In this document: in pieces, positions 51,490 through 58,925 of the stretch | How positions within the stretch are numbered: the stretch's first letter is position 1 | Layout: every line of letters begins with the position of its first letter | NCBI RefSeq assembly: GCF_005943945.1 | Contig: NZ_CP040710.1 | Span: 4,633,501-4,697,500, forward strand | DNA from: Aggregatimonas sangjinii | GTDB lineage: Bacteria > Bacteroidota > Bacteroidia > Flavobacteriales > Flavobacteriaceae | Reading direction: 5' to 3' | Length of the DNA: 64,000 nucleotides | Made by a program: the position numbers and the translations under genes | The notes under the pieces: model-generated | What the model saw: the letters and a program-made list of their open reading frames with translations, nothing else | Databases searched by the model: none | Told to the model about the DNA's origin: nothing

Positions 51490-53027
51490 TGACATTTTCA
51501 GATGAAGACAAAGCCTTGTTGGCCGAAAAAGGGATTTCCGAAGAAAAAGTAGCAAACCAGATAAAAACCTTTAAGGAAGGTATCCCGTTTGTGAGCTTGC
51601 AGAAAGCGGCGGTAATCGGCGACGGGCTACAGCGCTTTTCCAAGGCGGAAGAAAATGAACTCATCGGTTTGTTCCAGGCAAAACGAGCCAATTTGTCCTT
51701 ACTAAAATTTGTGCCCGCCTCGGGTGCCGCTTCCAGAATGTTCAAAAGTCTGTTCAACTTTATGAACACTTACGACCACAAGAAGGAGAGTTTTCAGAAG
51801 TATGTAGACGCTAACGATGACAGTGCCATGCAGTTTTTTTTCGAGAACTACCGGGCGTTTCCATTTTACGATACCATTCAGGCTCGGATTTCTGGAAAAT
51901 ACGATAGCGATGATGAGGCCAAACAGCTCTTTGTGCAGGAAATGCTTTTGGAAGATGCCTTGAATTACGGATTTTATCCAAAGGGACTGCTACCTTTTCA
52001 CAAATATAGCGATACTGTAGCGACGGCATTTGAAGAACACTTAAAGGAGGCATCGCGCTATGCCGAAACCAAAGGGAAGGCGAAACTTCATTTTACGATT
52101 TCTCCGCAGCATGCCGAGATGTTCGATGAAGAATTCGCGGTTTCCGGTGAACGAGTGACCAAGGATACGGGTACCGATTTCGAGATAAGTTATTCTTTTC
52201 AAAAACCCTCTACCGATACCATCGCGGTGGCGATGGATGACAGTCCGTTTAGAAACACTGATGGCAGCTTGCTCTTTCGACCGGGAGGTCATGGGGCGCT
52301 GATCGAGAATTTGAACGAACAGGAAGCCGATATCATTTTTATCAAAAATATCGATAATGTGGTTACCTCCGATGCTTTGGAGGCGATTTCGGATAGCAAG
52401 AAAGTCCTGGGAGGGCTTTTGTTGAAAGTTCAAGAACAAGCCTACCAACATGCCGAGCGGTTGGAAAATGAAAGTATAGGTAACGAAGAATTGGCTCAGG
52501 CCAAAGCCTTTTTGGAGAACAGTCTGAACGTTCGCTTCGCAGACGATTTTGAAACGAAAGATCAGTCGACACAAAGAGCGATAATGTTGAGTAAGCTCAA
52601 CAGACCGATACGAATTTGCGGCATGGTAAAGAACGAAGGGGAGCCTGGTGGAGGTCCATTTTGGGTGAAGAATGAGGAAGGAACTATTTCCTTACAAATC
52701 ATTGAGTCGGCCCAGATAGACGCCGAGGACGAAGAACAATCCGCAATTGTAAGCGGTGCCACCCATTTCAATCCTGTGGATATCGTATGCGGCGTTAAGA
52801 ATCATAAAGGTGAAAAATACGATTTAATGGATTTTGTAGATCCCAAACAGGGATTTATTACCGGCAAAACAAAAGAAGGCAGGGAGTTAAAGGCTATGGA
52901 ATTGCCGGGCCTGTGGAATGGTGCCATGGCCCATTGGAATACCCTTTTTGTAGAAGTACCTGTAGCGACGTTCAACCCGGTAAAGACCGTAAACGACTTA
53001 TTGAGGCCTTCACACCAAGTAAAGTAG
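51486..53027 (+). CDS. DUF4301 family protein (nucleotidyltransferase-like motifs)
   Basis: A 513-residue cytoplasmic protein matching DUF4301. Motifs that recall UDP-sugar pyrophosphorylases are FVPASGAASRMFKSL (about residues 77-92), FRPGGHGALIENLNE and IIFIKNIDNVV; these resemble the nucleotide-binding loop, the P-GHG and the N-x-DN metal site of that fold. The C-terminal half (LNRPIRICGMVKNEGEPGGGPFWV, VCGVKNHKGEKYDL) has the flavour of a sugar-nucleotide binding domain. The reaction is unknown. It overlaps the NadR-like gene by 4 bp (ATGA), so it is the fourth gene of the operon. Confidence 0.83.
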   Translation: MMTFSDEDKALLAEKGISEEKVANQIKTFKEGIPFVSLQKAAVIGDGLQRFSKAEENELIGLFQAKRANLSLLKFVPASGAASRMFKSLFNFMNTYDHKKESFQKYVDANDDSAMQFFFENYRAFPFYDTIQARISGKYDSDDEAKQLFVQEMLLEDALNYGFYPKGLLPFHKYSDTVATAFEEHLKEASRYAETKGKAKLHFTISPQHAEMFDEEFAVSGERVTKDTGTDFEISYSFQKPSTDTIAVAMDDSPFRNTDGSLLFRPGGHGALIENLNEQEADIIFIKNIDNVVTSDALEAISDSKKVLGGLLLKVQEQAYQHAERLENESIGNEELAQAKAFLENSLNVRFADDFETKDQSTQRAIMLSKLNRPIRICGMVKNEGEPGGGPFWVKNEEGTISLQIIESAQIDAEDEEQSAIVSGATHFNPVDIVCGVKNHKGEKYDLMDFVDPKQGFITGKTKEGRELKAMELPGLWNGAMAHWNTLFVEVPVATFNPVKTVNDLLRPSHQVK

Positions 53028-53159
53028 CGCCAAAAAGTGTGTAATGTTTACACAGTATAGGGTATTTTACTCAATTCTATACAACCATCCAATATACTAA
53101 ATACATATTAAGTATTTGATTATTAGTATTTTACATTTCATTTAGGAGCAATAAAACTC

Positions 53160-53176
53160 TTGGCACTATTTTGTCT
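53160..53176 (+). promoter_or_regulatory. Possible sigma-54-like -24/-12 element, copy A
   Basis: TTGGCAC (53160-53166) matches the -24 part of the sigma-54 consensus. The -12 part at 53172-53175 reads TGTC in place of TTGC, a poor match. A similar element lies upstream of the paralogous gene. 63 bp before the ATG. Confidence 0.35.
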
Positions 53177-53224
53177 TATATACAGGTGAAACAAAACGAA
53201 TACTAATTTTTTAAATACACACAC

Positions 53225-53536
53225 ATGAAAAATTTAATGATTATTGCAGCTTTGGCCTTAGGTTCAATGACTGCATTTGCACAAGAAGAAACTCCAACCG
53301 AAGAAGTAGCAGCTGTTGCTACGGAAGCTGTAGAAGCTCAGGATAGTTTCGCAGAGGTTGCCGTTGAGGAATTGCCAGAAGCTATTACCGCTGCCTTGGC
53401 CACTGACCATCCGGGAGCTACTATCTCTAAAGCCTATGTTAATGAGGCTGCTCAGTACAAATTAGAGGTTGCCAAAGAAGATGGTACAGCTGTTGAATTG
53501 TATGCTGATGCTGAAGGTAACTGGATTGAAATGTAA
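53225..53536 (+). CDS. Secreted PepSY-like (DUF2874) protein, copy A
   Basis: A 103-residue protein: signal peptide of 20 residues (MKNLMIIAALALGSMTAFAQ), an acidic Glu/Ala/Thr-rich linker (residues 21-45), and a C-terminal PepSY-like domain (LPEAITAALATDHPGATISKAYV, YKLEVAKEDGTAVELYADAEGNW). It is a close paralog of the gene at 54107: about 70% identical by eye over the shared domain, with the same ending GNWIEM. Secreted; function unknown. The two copies sit just upstream of a sigma-54 regulator gene. Confidence 0.85.
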   Translation: MKNLMIIAALALGSMTAFAQEETPTEEVAAVATEAVEAQDSFAEVAVEELPEAITAALATDHPGATISKAYVNEAAQYKLEVAKEDGTAVELYADAEGNWIEM

Positions 53537-53579
53537 AGTACCCCACTCTTATTTAATTATAAGAATTAGTTTTAATGGA

Positions 53580-53611
53580 AAAACCTCGGTGCGAAAGTAC
53601 CGGGGTTTTTT
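53580..53611 (+). terminator. Intrinsic terminator after PepSY-like copy A
   Basis: An 11-bp stem (one wobble), AAAACCTCGGT and ACCGGGGTTTT, loop of 8 nt, then T-run. Confidence 0.85.
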
Positions 53612-54040
53612 AATGTACCCGCTTCCCAAAAGGTCTATTATTTTACTAATGGCTGCGTTCCGTTAAATACCAAGCGAATTAAAAATGAGTCACACCGCGA
53701 TAAGGCATCTGAAATGGTCAAGTTATCGAACTGCGGTAAACTGCGTTCGAAATTGAGGTCTATGCCCCTCAATCTGTATTAGGCTTTCGTTTTTCTCTCG
53801 ATAGGTAGCGATAGTTAGTTTTGAGAAATTATTATGAATTCTATGAATCGACCCTGTGGACTCCTGCGGAAAGGAGCCTTAAAAGCTTTACTTGGGAGCC
53901 CCAAGTTGGAAGGGATTATATGGTCCGAAAGAACGTTCTCGTATAGCTTTTATACGATTACCCATCCCGATACACAGTTTTACCCAAAATAAAGAAATAT
54001 TCAATTTTATAATTGCTTAATATTCAGATGGTTATACGAA
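53612..54040. ncRNA. Structured intergenic region, possible small RNA (uncertain)
   Basis: About 430 bp without a protein gene. Three hairpins lie in a row: a stem of about 7 bp with one mismatch around 53860-53878 (GGACTCCT/AGGAGCC), a perfect 7-bp stem ACTTGGG/CCCAAGT (53890-53906), and a perfect 7-bp stem TCGTATA/TATACGA (53939-53957). No -7 box was found. It may be a small RNA or a decayed duplication remnant. Confidence 0.3.
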
Positions 54041-54049
54041 TTAGCGTGT

Positions 54050-54066
54050 TTGGTACCATATTTTCT
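54050..54066 (+). promoter_or_regulatory. Possible sigma-54-like -24/-12 element, copy B
   Basis: TTGGTAC (54050-54056) and TTTC (54062-54065) fit the -24/-12 spacing, with two mismatches from TTGGCAC and TTGC. The core GG lies 55 bp before the ATG, close to the distance in copy A. Confidence 0.35.
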
Positions 54067-54106
54067 ATATACTAAGCAAGTTTAATAGTTTAAAATACAC
54101 ATGATT

Positions 54107-54406
54107 ATGAAAAAAGTAATTTTTGTTTTAGCATTAGCATTAGGAAGTATGACAGCTTTCGCACAAAATACAGAGAACGTTGAAGAAGCAGCAGCTGAAG
54201 TTGTAGCACAAGATGATTTTTCTGAAATCGCTGCAGAGGAACTACCTGAAGCGGTAACCGCTGCGGTAGCCACAAACTATCCTACAGCTACTATCGATAA
54301 AGCCTATGTAAACGAGGCAAAGCAGTTTAAGCTTGAAGTTTCATTGGAAGACGGTACTTCCGGTACCTTGTACGCCGATGAGAGTGGTAACTGGATTGAA
54401 ATGTAA
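54107..54406 (+). CDS. Secreted PepSY-like (DUF2874) protein, copy B
   Basis: A 99-residue protein: signal peptide MKKVIFVLALALGSMTAFAQ, an acidic Glu/Ala-rich linker, and a PepSY-like domain (LPEAVTAAVATNYPTATIDKAYV, FKLEVSLEDGTSGTLYADESGNW). ATG 54107 is preferred to ATG 54101 because it makes the signal peptide the same length as in copy A. The signal peptides share ALGSMTAFAQ exactly. Likely arose by tandem duplication together with the upstream element. Ends before a very strong terminator. Confidence 0.85.
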   Translation: MKKVIFVLALALGSMTAFAQNTENVEEAAAEVVAQDDFSEIAAEELPEAVTAAVATNYPTATIDKAYVNEAKQFKLEVSLEDGTSGTLYADESGNWIEM

Positions 54407-54456
54407 TTACGATATTAACTTGAGTTATTTGTTTTGTATCAAGTTGGTTTGGTCGG

Positions 54457-54490
54457 AAAGGGGACGTAGCAATACGTCCCCTTTCTATTT
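54457..54490 (+). terminator. Intrinsic terminator after PepSY-like copy B
   Basis: A perfect 12-bp stem, AAAGGGGACGTA and TACGTCCCCTTT, loop GCAA. The rest of the gap (54491-54730) has no gene or clear promoter that I can see. Confidence 0.92.
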
Positions 54491-54730
54491 TCAATGAGGT
54501 CTCGTTTTGACGAGCGACAGCGAAATCAAAACAAATGACAGAACCTGCCTGCGCTTTTGCAATGAGAATATCGTTCGATTCCATCCCATTTGGGATTACT
54601 TCGGTTCTATCCGCAGCGTGCAACAAATGTTATACTATTTTTCTCCCCCTTCTTATTTTGTTATTATTTTCACAAGATGATAGCCAATTTCTGTATTTGT
54701 TACGTAGATAAATAACAGAACAAACACAAT

Positions 54731-56092
54731 ATGCCAAACATCTTGATTATTGAGGACGATGCCGCATTCTGTAAAATGTTGCAAAAGTTCCTGACCAAAC
54801 ATAACTATCAAGTACAAGCAAGCTTTAGTGCACCGGACGCCAAAACCAAACTTTCCGAAACAGCGTTCGATGTAGTACTTACAGATGTGCGATTGCCCGA
54901 CTACGACGGCCTTCAGTTGCTTTCGGATATCAAGGAAAGCAATCCCGAAACACAGGTTATTTTGATGACCGGTTACGCAGAGGTCAGCGCGGCGGTTAAG
55001 GCCATGAAAAATGGAGCTTATGATTATATTTCAAAACCTTTTACTCCGACCGATATCGTAGCATTAGTGGAAAACGCCTTGAAAGCGGAAAATGGAAACA
55101 ATGTATCGCAAATATCACTGCCCAAAACATCCGAACCAAAAAAGGCACCTATTCGAAAAAATGATTCAAATAGTATACAGGGGATAAGCAGTGCCTCATT
55201 AAAATTGCAGGAGCATATCGAGCTTGTCGCCCCTACCGATATGTCGGTATTGATTACCGGTGAGAGCGGCACAGGTAAGGAAGTCACCGCTAAGGCCATT
55301 CACGATCTAAGTAGCAGGAGGGAAAATAATTTTATCGCGGTAGACTGTGGAGCCATTCCGAAAGAACTTGCATCAAGTGAATTTTTCGGGCATATAAAAG
55401 GTAGTTTTACAGGTGCGATCGAAGATAAAATAGGCAATTTTGAGGCAGCCGACGGCGGAACGCTTTTTTTGGACGAGGTCGGAAATCTCTCCTATGAAAA
55501 TCAAATCCAATTGTTAAGAGCGCTGCAAGAACGCAAGATCAAAAAAGTTGGAAGCAACAAAGAAGTTACCGTTGATGTGCGAATCATTACGGCGACCAAT
55601 GAAGATTTAAGCGAATCAGTGTCAAAAGGTGCCTTCAGGGAAGATTTATTTCATCGTTTGAACGAGTTTTCAATTCAACTTCCTTCTTTACAGGACCGCT
55701 TCGAAGATTTAATGATGTTCGCAACGCACTTTTTGGAGAAAGCCAATACTGAACTGAACAAAAAGGTGAACGGTTTTTCAAAGGAAGTTCAGAATGCCTT
55801 CAAAATCTACCATTGGCCGGGGAATCTAAGGGAGCTTCAAAATGTAATCAAGCGATCGGTCTTGCTCAGTACGGGAGAGGAAGTGCAAATTGAGGCATTA
55901 CCGCAAGAAATAGCCAATCCCGCCGAAAGGAATACGATAAAGACGGAATTTTCAAAGTCTGAATTCGAGAAAGACCGTATCATCAAGGCATTGAAACGAA
56001 CCAATTACAACAAATCGGAAGCTGCTAAACTGCTACAGGTTACCCGAAAAACCCTTTATAATCGAATCAACCATTATAAGTTGGACTTGTAG
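54731..56092 (+). CDS. Sigma-54-dependent response regulator (NtrC-type)
   Basis: A 453-residue regulator: receiver domain 1-120 with phosphoacceptor Asp52 in LTDVRLP and Lys102 in SKPFTP; AAA+ domain about 145-380 with Walker A GESGTGKE (177-184), the sigma-54-contacting loop GSFTGA (224-229, a variant of GAFTGA), Walker B LFLDE and the arginine finger region; and a C-terminal Fis-type helix-turn-helix (KSEAAKLLQVTRKTLYNRIN). It drives sigma-54 RNA polymerase. It lies right after the two PepSY-like genes, and its end overlaps the convergent kinase gene by 26 bp, so the three are likely linked. Confidence 0.95.
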   Translation: MPNILIIEDDAAFCKMLQKFLTKHNYQVQASFSAPDAKTKLSETAFDVVLTDVRLPDYDGLQLLSDIKESNPETQVILMTGYAEVSAAVKAMKNGAYDYISKPFTPTDIVALVENALKAENGNNVSQISLPKTSEPKKAPIRKNDSNSIQGISSASLKLQEHIELVAPTDMSVLITGESGTGKEVTAKAIHDLSSRRENNFIAVDCGAIPKELASSEFFGHIKGSFTGAIEDKIGNFEAADGGTLFLDEVGNLSYENQIQLLRALQERKIKKVGSNKEVTVDVRIITATNEDLSESVSKGAFREDLFHRLNEFSIQLPSLQDRFEDLMMFATHFLEKANTELNKKVNGFSKEVQNAFKIYHWPGNLRELQNVIKRSVLLSTGEEVQIEALPQEIANPAERNTIKTEFSKSEFEKDRIIKALKRTNYNKSEAAKLLQVTRKTLYNRINHYKLDL

Positions 56093-58541
56093 CGAACCGT
56101 TCTTCCAGAGCAGCGAGCAGATCAAATACCGATACTTCTATTTTTTTAAGGGCATTTTTCACTTCTTCCGCGTTCATGGTAGTGGCATTAGCGATTTCCA
56201 TACGTTCCAGTTCGGGTACGCATGCCACTTTCAGTTGGCGGAACATGGGTAGCATCCGATGGGTAATTTGATTTATTTCGGCATAATCCAAGACCTGTAC
56301 CGCAGTTTTCAAGGCGATCATGTTCCGTTTTGTGTCGGAGACAAAGGTATACAGCACATCATTGACAACGTCTTCGTTCGTGCCAAGGAAGGAATGAATC
56401 AAATCAAGATCATACGGTTTATTGCTTACTAATTCCGGCGTGTGAACTTCTTCTTTTTCTTCCGATGGTATCTCGCTCCCTAAACCCAATAGTTTGAACA
56501 TGGCGATGAGCTCTTTTTTTGAAAATGGCTTTTGCAGAACTTGTGCAAAGCCTAAAGAGGTATAGGCTTCCATCTCGAGGTCGCGACGTCCTGTCATGGC
56601 AATGATCGGCTGGTTCGTGTAATGCTTGTAAGCGCCCGATTTCAGCCTCTCCAGTACCTGAAAGCCCGTTATCTGTGGCATTTGTATATCGGTCAGTACG
56701 AGATCGTAATCCAGAAAAGTATCTTTTTCAACTTGCAAAAAATTAGGAAAAATATGGGCCGTAATACCCATAGAGGCCATGAGTTCTTTGAGCATACGTA
56801 GGAGCGCCGTATCATCATCAATGATCAACATGCGCAGTTTTCTTGCCATATATTGGCCTTCTTTTTGGGCCGTATCGATACCCTTCGAAATTTGAAGGGG
56901 GAGATGTAGGCTAAAGGTACTGCCTTTGCCCACTTCACTCTTTACCCTAAGCTTTCCACCAAGTAATTTAGACAGTTTTTTGGAAATGGTAAGGCCAAGT
57001 CCGTATCCGCCAAATTTCTTTTCCGTGGTATTGTCCGCTTGTGTGAATTCGTTGAAAATCAAACGTTGTTTTTCTTTGGGAATGCCAATTCCGGTATCTA
57101 TTACATCTATTCGGGCCGCTACGGCCGTCGCTTTTTGATCTGCTGTAGCCTTAATGTGTATAGTTCCTGTTTCCGTAAACTTAAAGGCATTGCCGATTAA
57201 GTTGGTCAGTACTTGGCGAATTCTAACGGGGTCTCCAAGCACTGGGGTTTGCAGGATCTTATCTATGTCTAGAAAGAGGTTTACGTTTTTGTTGTCGTAA
57301 AGCGATTGAATGCCCTCAGCGGTTTCCTGTACGAGGTTGGCCAAGACGAATGGTACGTTTTCGATATGCACCTTGCCCGATTCCAATTTAGAAAAATCAA
57401 GAAGGTCGTTAACCAGATTACCAACGTATTCGGAAGAACTTCTTACATTTTTAAGATACTGTTTCTGTTTATGGCTTAGCGAGGTTCCCTCCATTAACTC
57501 GGTATAGCCCGTAATCGTATTTAGGGGGGTACGCAAGTCATGGCTTACCGTAGAAATCAACTGCTCCCGACTTTTTAAAAGGGATTCGGAGAATTTCTTT
57601 TCCTTTTCCAGCCGTTCCCGATATGTCTGAATACGCCAAAAGTCCCGATTGATCAAAAAGGTGAATACCGCCACGACTAAAAATCCCAATAAGGCCGCTC
57701 CTGCGGCCAAACGTATACTTCGACGCAATACCAACTTGCGCTCCTGATTCTGCGCATAGCTATTCAAGATCATTTCCTTTTCAATGGCGGCGATAATCGT
57801 TTGTAGCTGGGACGAAAGCTCCAAATCGCTTTTGTTTATCAATTTTTCTTTTTCGGAAATGAACCGCTGCGTCTTGGCATCGTTCTTTTTTGCCTGAGCG
57901 AGAATGGTTTTTGATGCATTCAAAACGGAGTCTATTTTCTCGGTATCGGAAATCGTGGCATTTTGTTCGGGAATGTTCTCATTGAGGTAGGCCACCCAAT
58001 CTTCCAGCACCTTTCTTTTATAGGGTGAAAGGCGTTCGGGATGAGGTTCAAAAGTATAAATGGTCAATTTTCCGAAAGAGTCTTCCAACTTTTGAAAATC
58101 GTTTAATGCCTTGTCTATAGAATTGTTCGCATCGTTTTTATTTTTCGCGCGTAGTTTTCGAAGCTCATTGCTATTTGCTATTTTTTGCTTTAGCAGCACC
58201 TGAACGCTATCCAACAAATCAACCTGACTTTCGGACGTAGACAGAAGTTTTAGCGTGTCTACGCTTAATACTAGCGTATCTATTTTTGAGGAATAGGCGT
58301 CGAAATTTTTCTGGGTACCACTTTGTTGGGCCAGCTTCGAAAGGCTTTCCGCTTGATAAAGTTGGGTAACCAATGCCCCGGTCTTGAGCAGTTTTCGATC
58401 GGTATCTTCGGCCGCACCATAATACAGGAAACCTTTGACCTCCGAATAAATGAAGTAGCCCGAAGTCAGGGCCAAAGCTACTAGAAGCAGGTAGCTGACC
58501 ATTATTTTTACGGTAAATCGCTTCTTAGAATCGTTTTTCAT
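56067..58541 (-). CDS. Hybrid sensor histidine kinase with receiver and Hpt domains
   Basis: An 824-residue inner-membrane kinase from ATG 58541 (a TTG 12 bp upstream is less likely). Membrane segments at about 12-32 and 277-297 flank a helical periplasmic sensor of about 240 residues. HisKA has the phosphorylated His334 in STVSHDLRTPLN; HATPase_c has NLIGNAFKFT, DTGIGIP and GYGLGLTISKKL; a receiver follows with Asp618 in LTDIQMP; and a C-terminal Hpt domain carries His761 in ITHRMLPMF. It could pass phosphate to the convergent sigma-54 regulator, with which it overlaps by 26 bp tail to tail. Confidence 0.95.
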   Translation of the reverse strand: MKNDSKKRFTVKIMVSYLLLVALALTSGYFIYSEVKGFLYYGAAEDTDRKLLKTGALVTQLYQAESLSKLAQQSGTQKNFDAYSSKIDTLVLSVDTLKLLSTSESQVDLLDSVQVLLKQKIANSNELRKLRAKNKNDANNSIDKALNDFQKLEDSFGKLTIYTFEPHPERLSPYKRKVLEDWVAYLNENIPEQNATISDTEKIDSVLNASKTILAQAKKNDAKTQRFISEKEKLINKSDLELSSQLQTIIAAIEKEMILNSYAQNQERKLVLRRSIRLAAGAALLGFLVVAVFTFLINRDFWRIQTYRERLEKEKKFSESLLKSREQLISTVSHDLRTPLNTITGYTELMEGTSLSHKQKQYLKNVRSSSEYVGNLVNDLLDFSKLESGKVHIENVPFVLANLVQETAEGIQSLYDNKNVNLFLDIDKILQTPVLGDPVRIRQVLTNLIGNAFKFTETGTIHIKATADQKATAVAARIDVIDTGIGIPKEKQRLIFNEFTQADNTTEKKFGGYGLGLTISKKLSKLLGGKLRVKSEVGKGSTFSLHLPLQISKGIDTAQKEGQYMARKLRMLIIDDDTALLRMLKELMASMGITAHIFPNFLQVEKDTFLDYDLVLTDIQMPQITGFQVLERLKSGAYKHYTNQPIIAMTGRRDLEMEAYTSLGFAQVLQKPFSKKELIAMFKLLGLGSEIPSEEKEEVHTPELVSNKPYDLDLIHSFLGTNEDVVNDVLYTFVSDTKRNMIALKTAVQVLDYAEINQITHRMLPMFRQLKVACVPELERMEIANATTMNAEEVKNALKKIEVSVFDLLAALEERFATSPTYNG

Positions 58542-58664
58542 ATAGTGTTCCAATCCAGACGGTTAGAATAGATACGTATATAATTCACATATTGACTATA
58601 AGAATACGTTAATATTTATTTGATTTGCTATGGATAAATGAGGTGTCCACCTTACCTTTACACC

Positions 58665-58780
58665 ATCTCAAAGGGGTGCTTTGCTCCTAACTTGAAACAG
58701 GCATACCCTGAATCAAGTTCAGGGTGCGGCTGAGATTATACCCAATGAACCTGGGCAGGTAATGCTGCTAAGGGACCGAG
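58665..58780 (+). promoter_or_regulatory. TPP riboswitch (THI element)
   Basis: Conserved parts in order: GGGGTGC (58673-58679), CTGAGA (58730-58735), ATACCC (58738-58743), GAACCTG (58747-58753), TAATGC (58760-58765) and AGGGA (58771-58775). Between the first two lies an enlarged P3a arm containing the palindrome ACCCTGAA/TTCAGGGT (58705-58725), which reads like a dispersed repeat. The riboswitch controls the TonB receptor and THI5-like genes that follow. Confidence 0.93.
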
Positions 58781-58788
58781 CGTTAATG

Positions 58789-58901
58789 AAATGTCCAATA
58801 GACATTTTTAGCGAGGGGCTAGCCGACGTGTGGGCTAGCCTGAATTTGGAAAACGTCTTTTTCAGGACAAAAATCAATTTTAACTTAGAATAATAGCCCC
58901 T
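58789..58901 (+). promoter_or_regulatory. Expression platform of the TPP riboswitch
   Basis: A hairpin with a T-run, AAATGTC/GACATTT (58789-58809), lies 9 bp after the aptamer and may act as a weak terminator. AGGGGCTA (58814-58821) can pair with TAGCCCCT (58894-58901), while the palindrome GGCTAGCC (58817-58824 and 58833-58840) offers an alternative pairing of the same bases. Mutually exclusive structures of this kind fit a switch. Confidence 0.55.
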
Positions 58902-58925
58902 TTTATTCGTAGAACCATTTTACGA

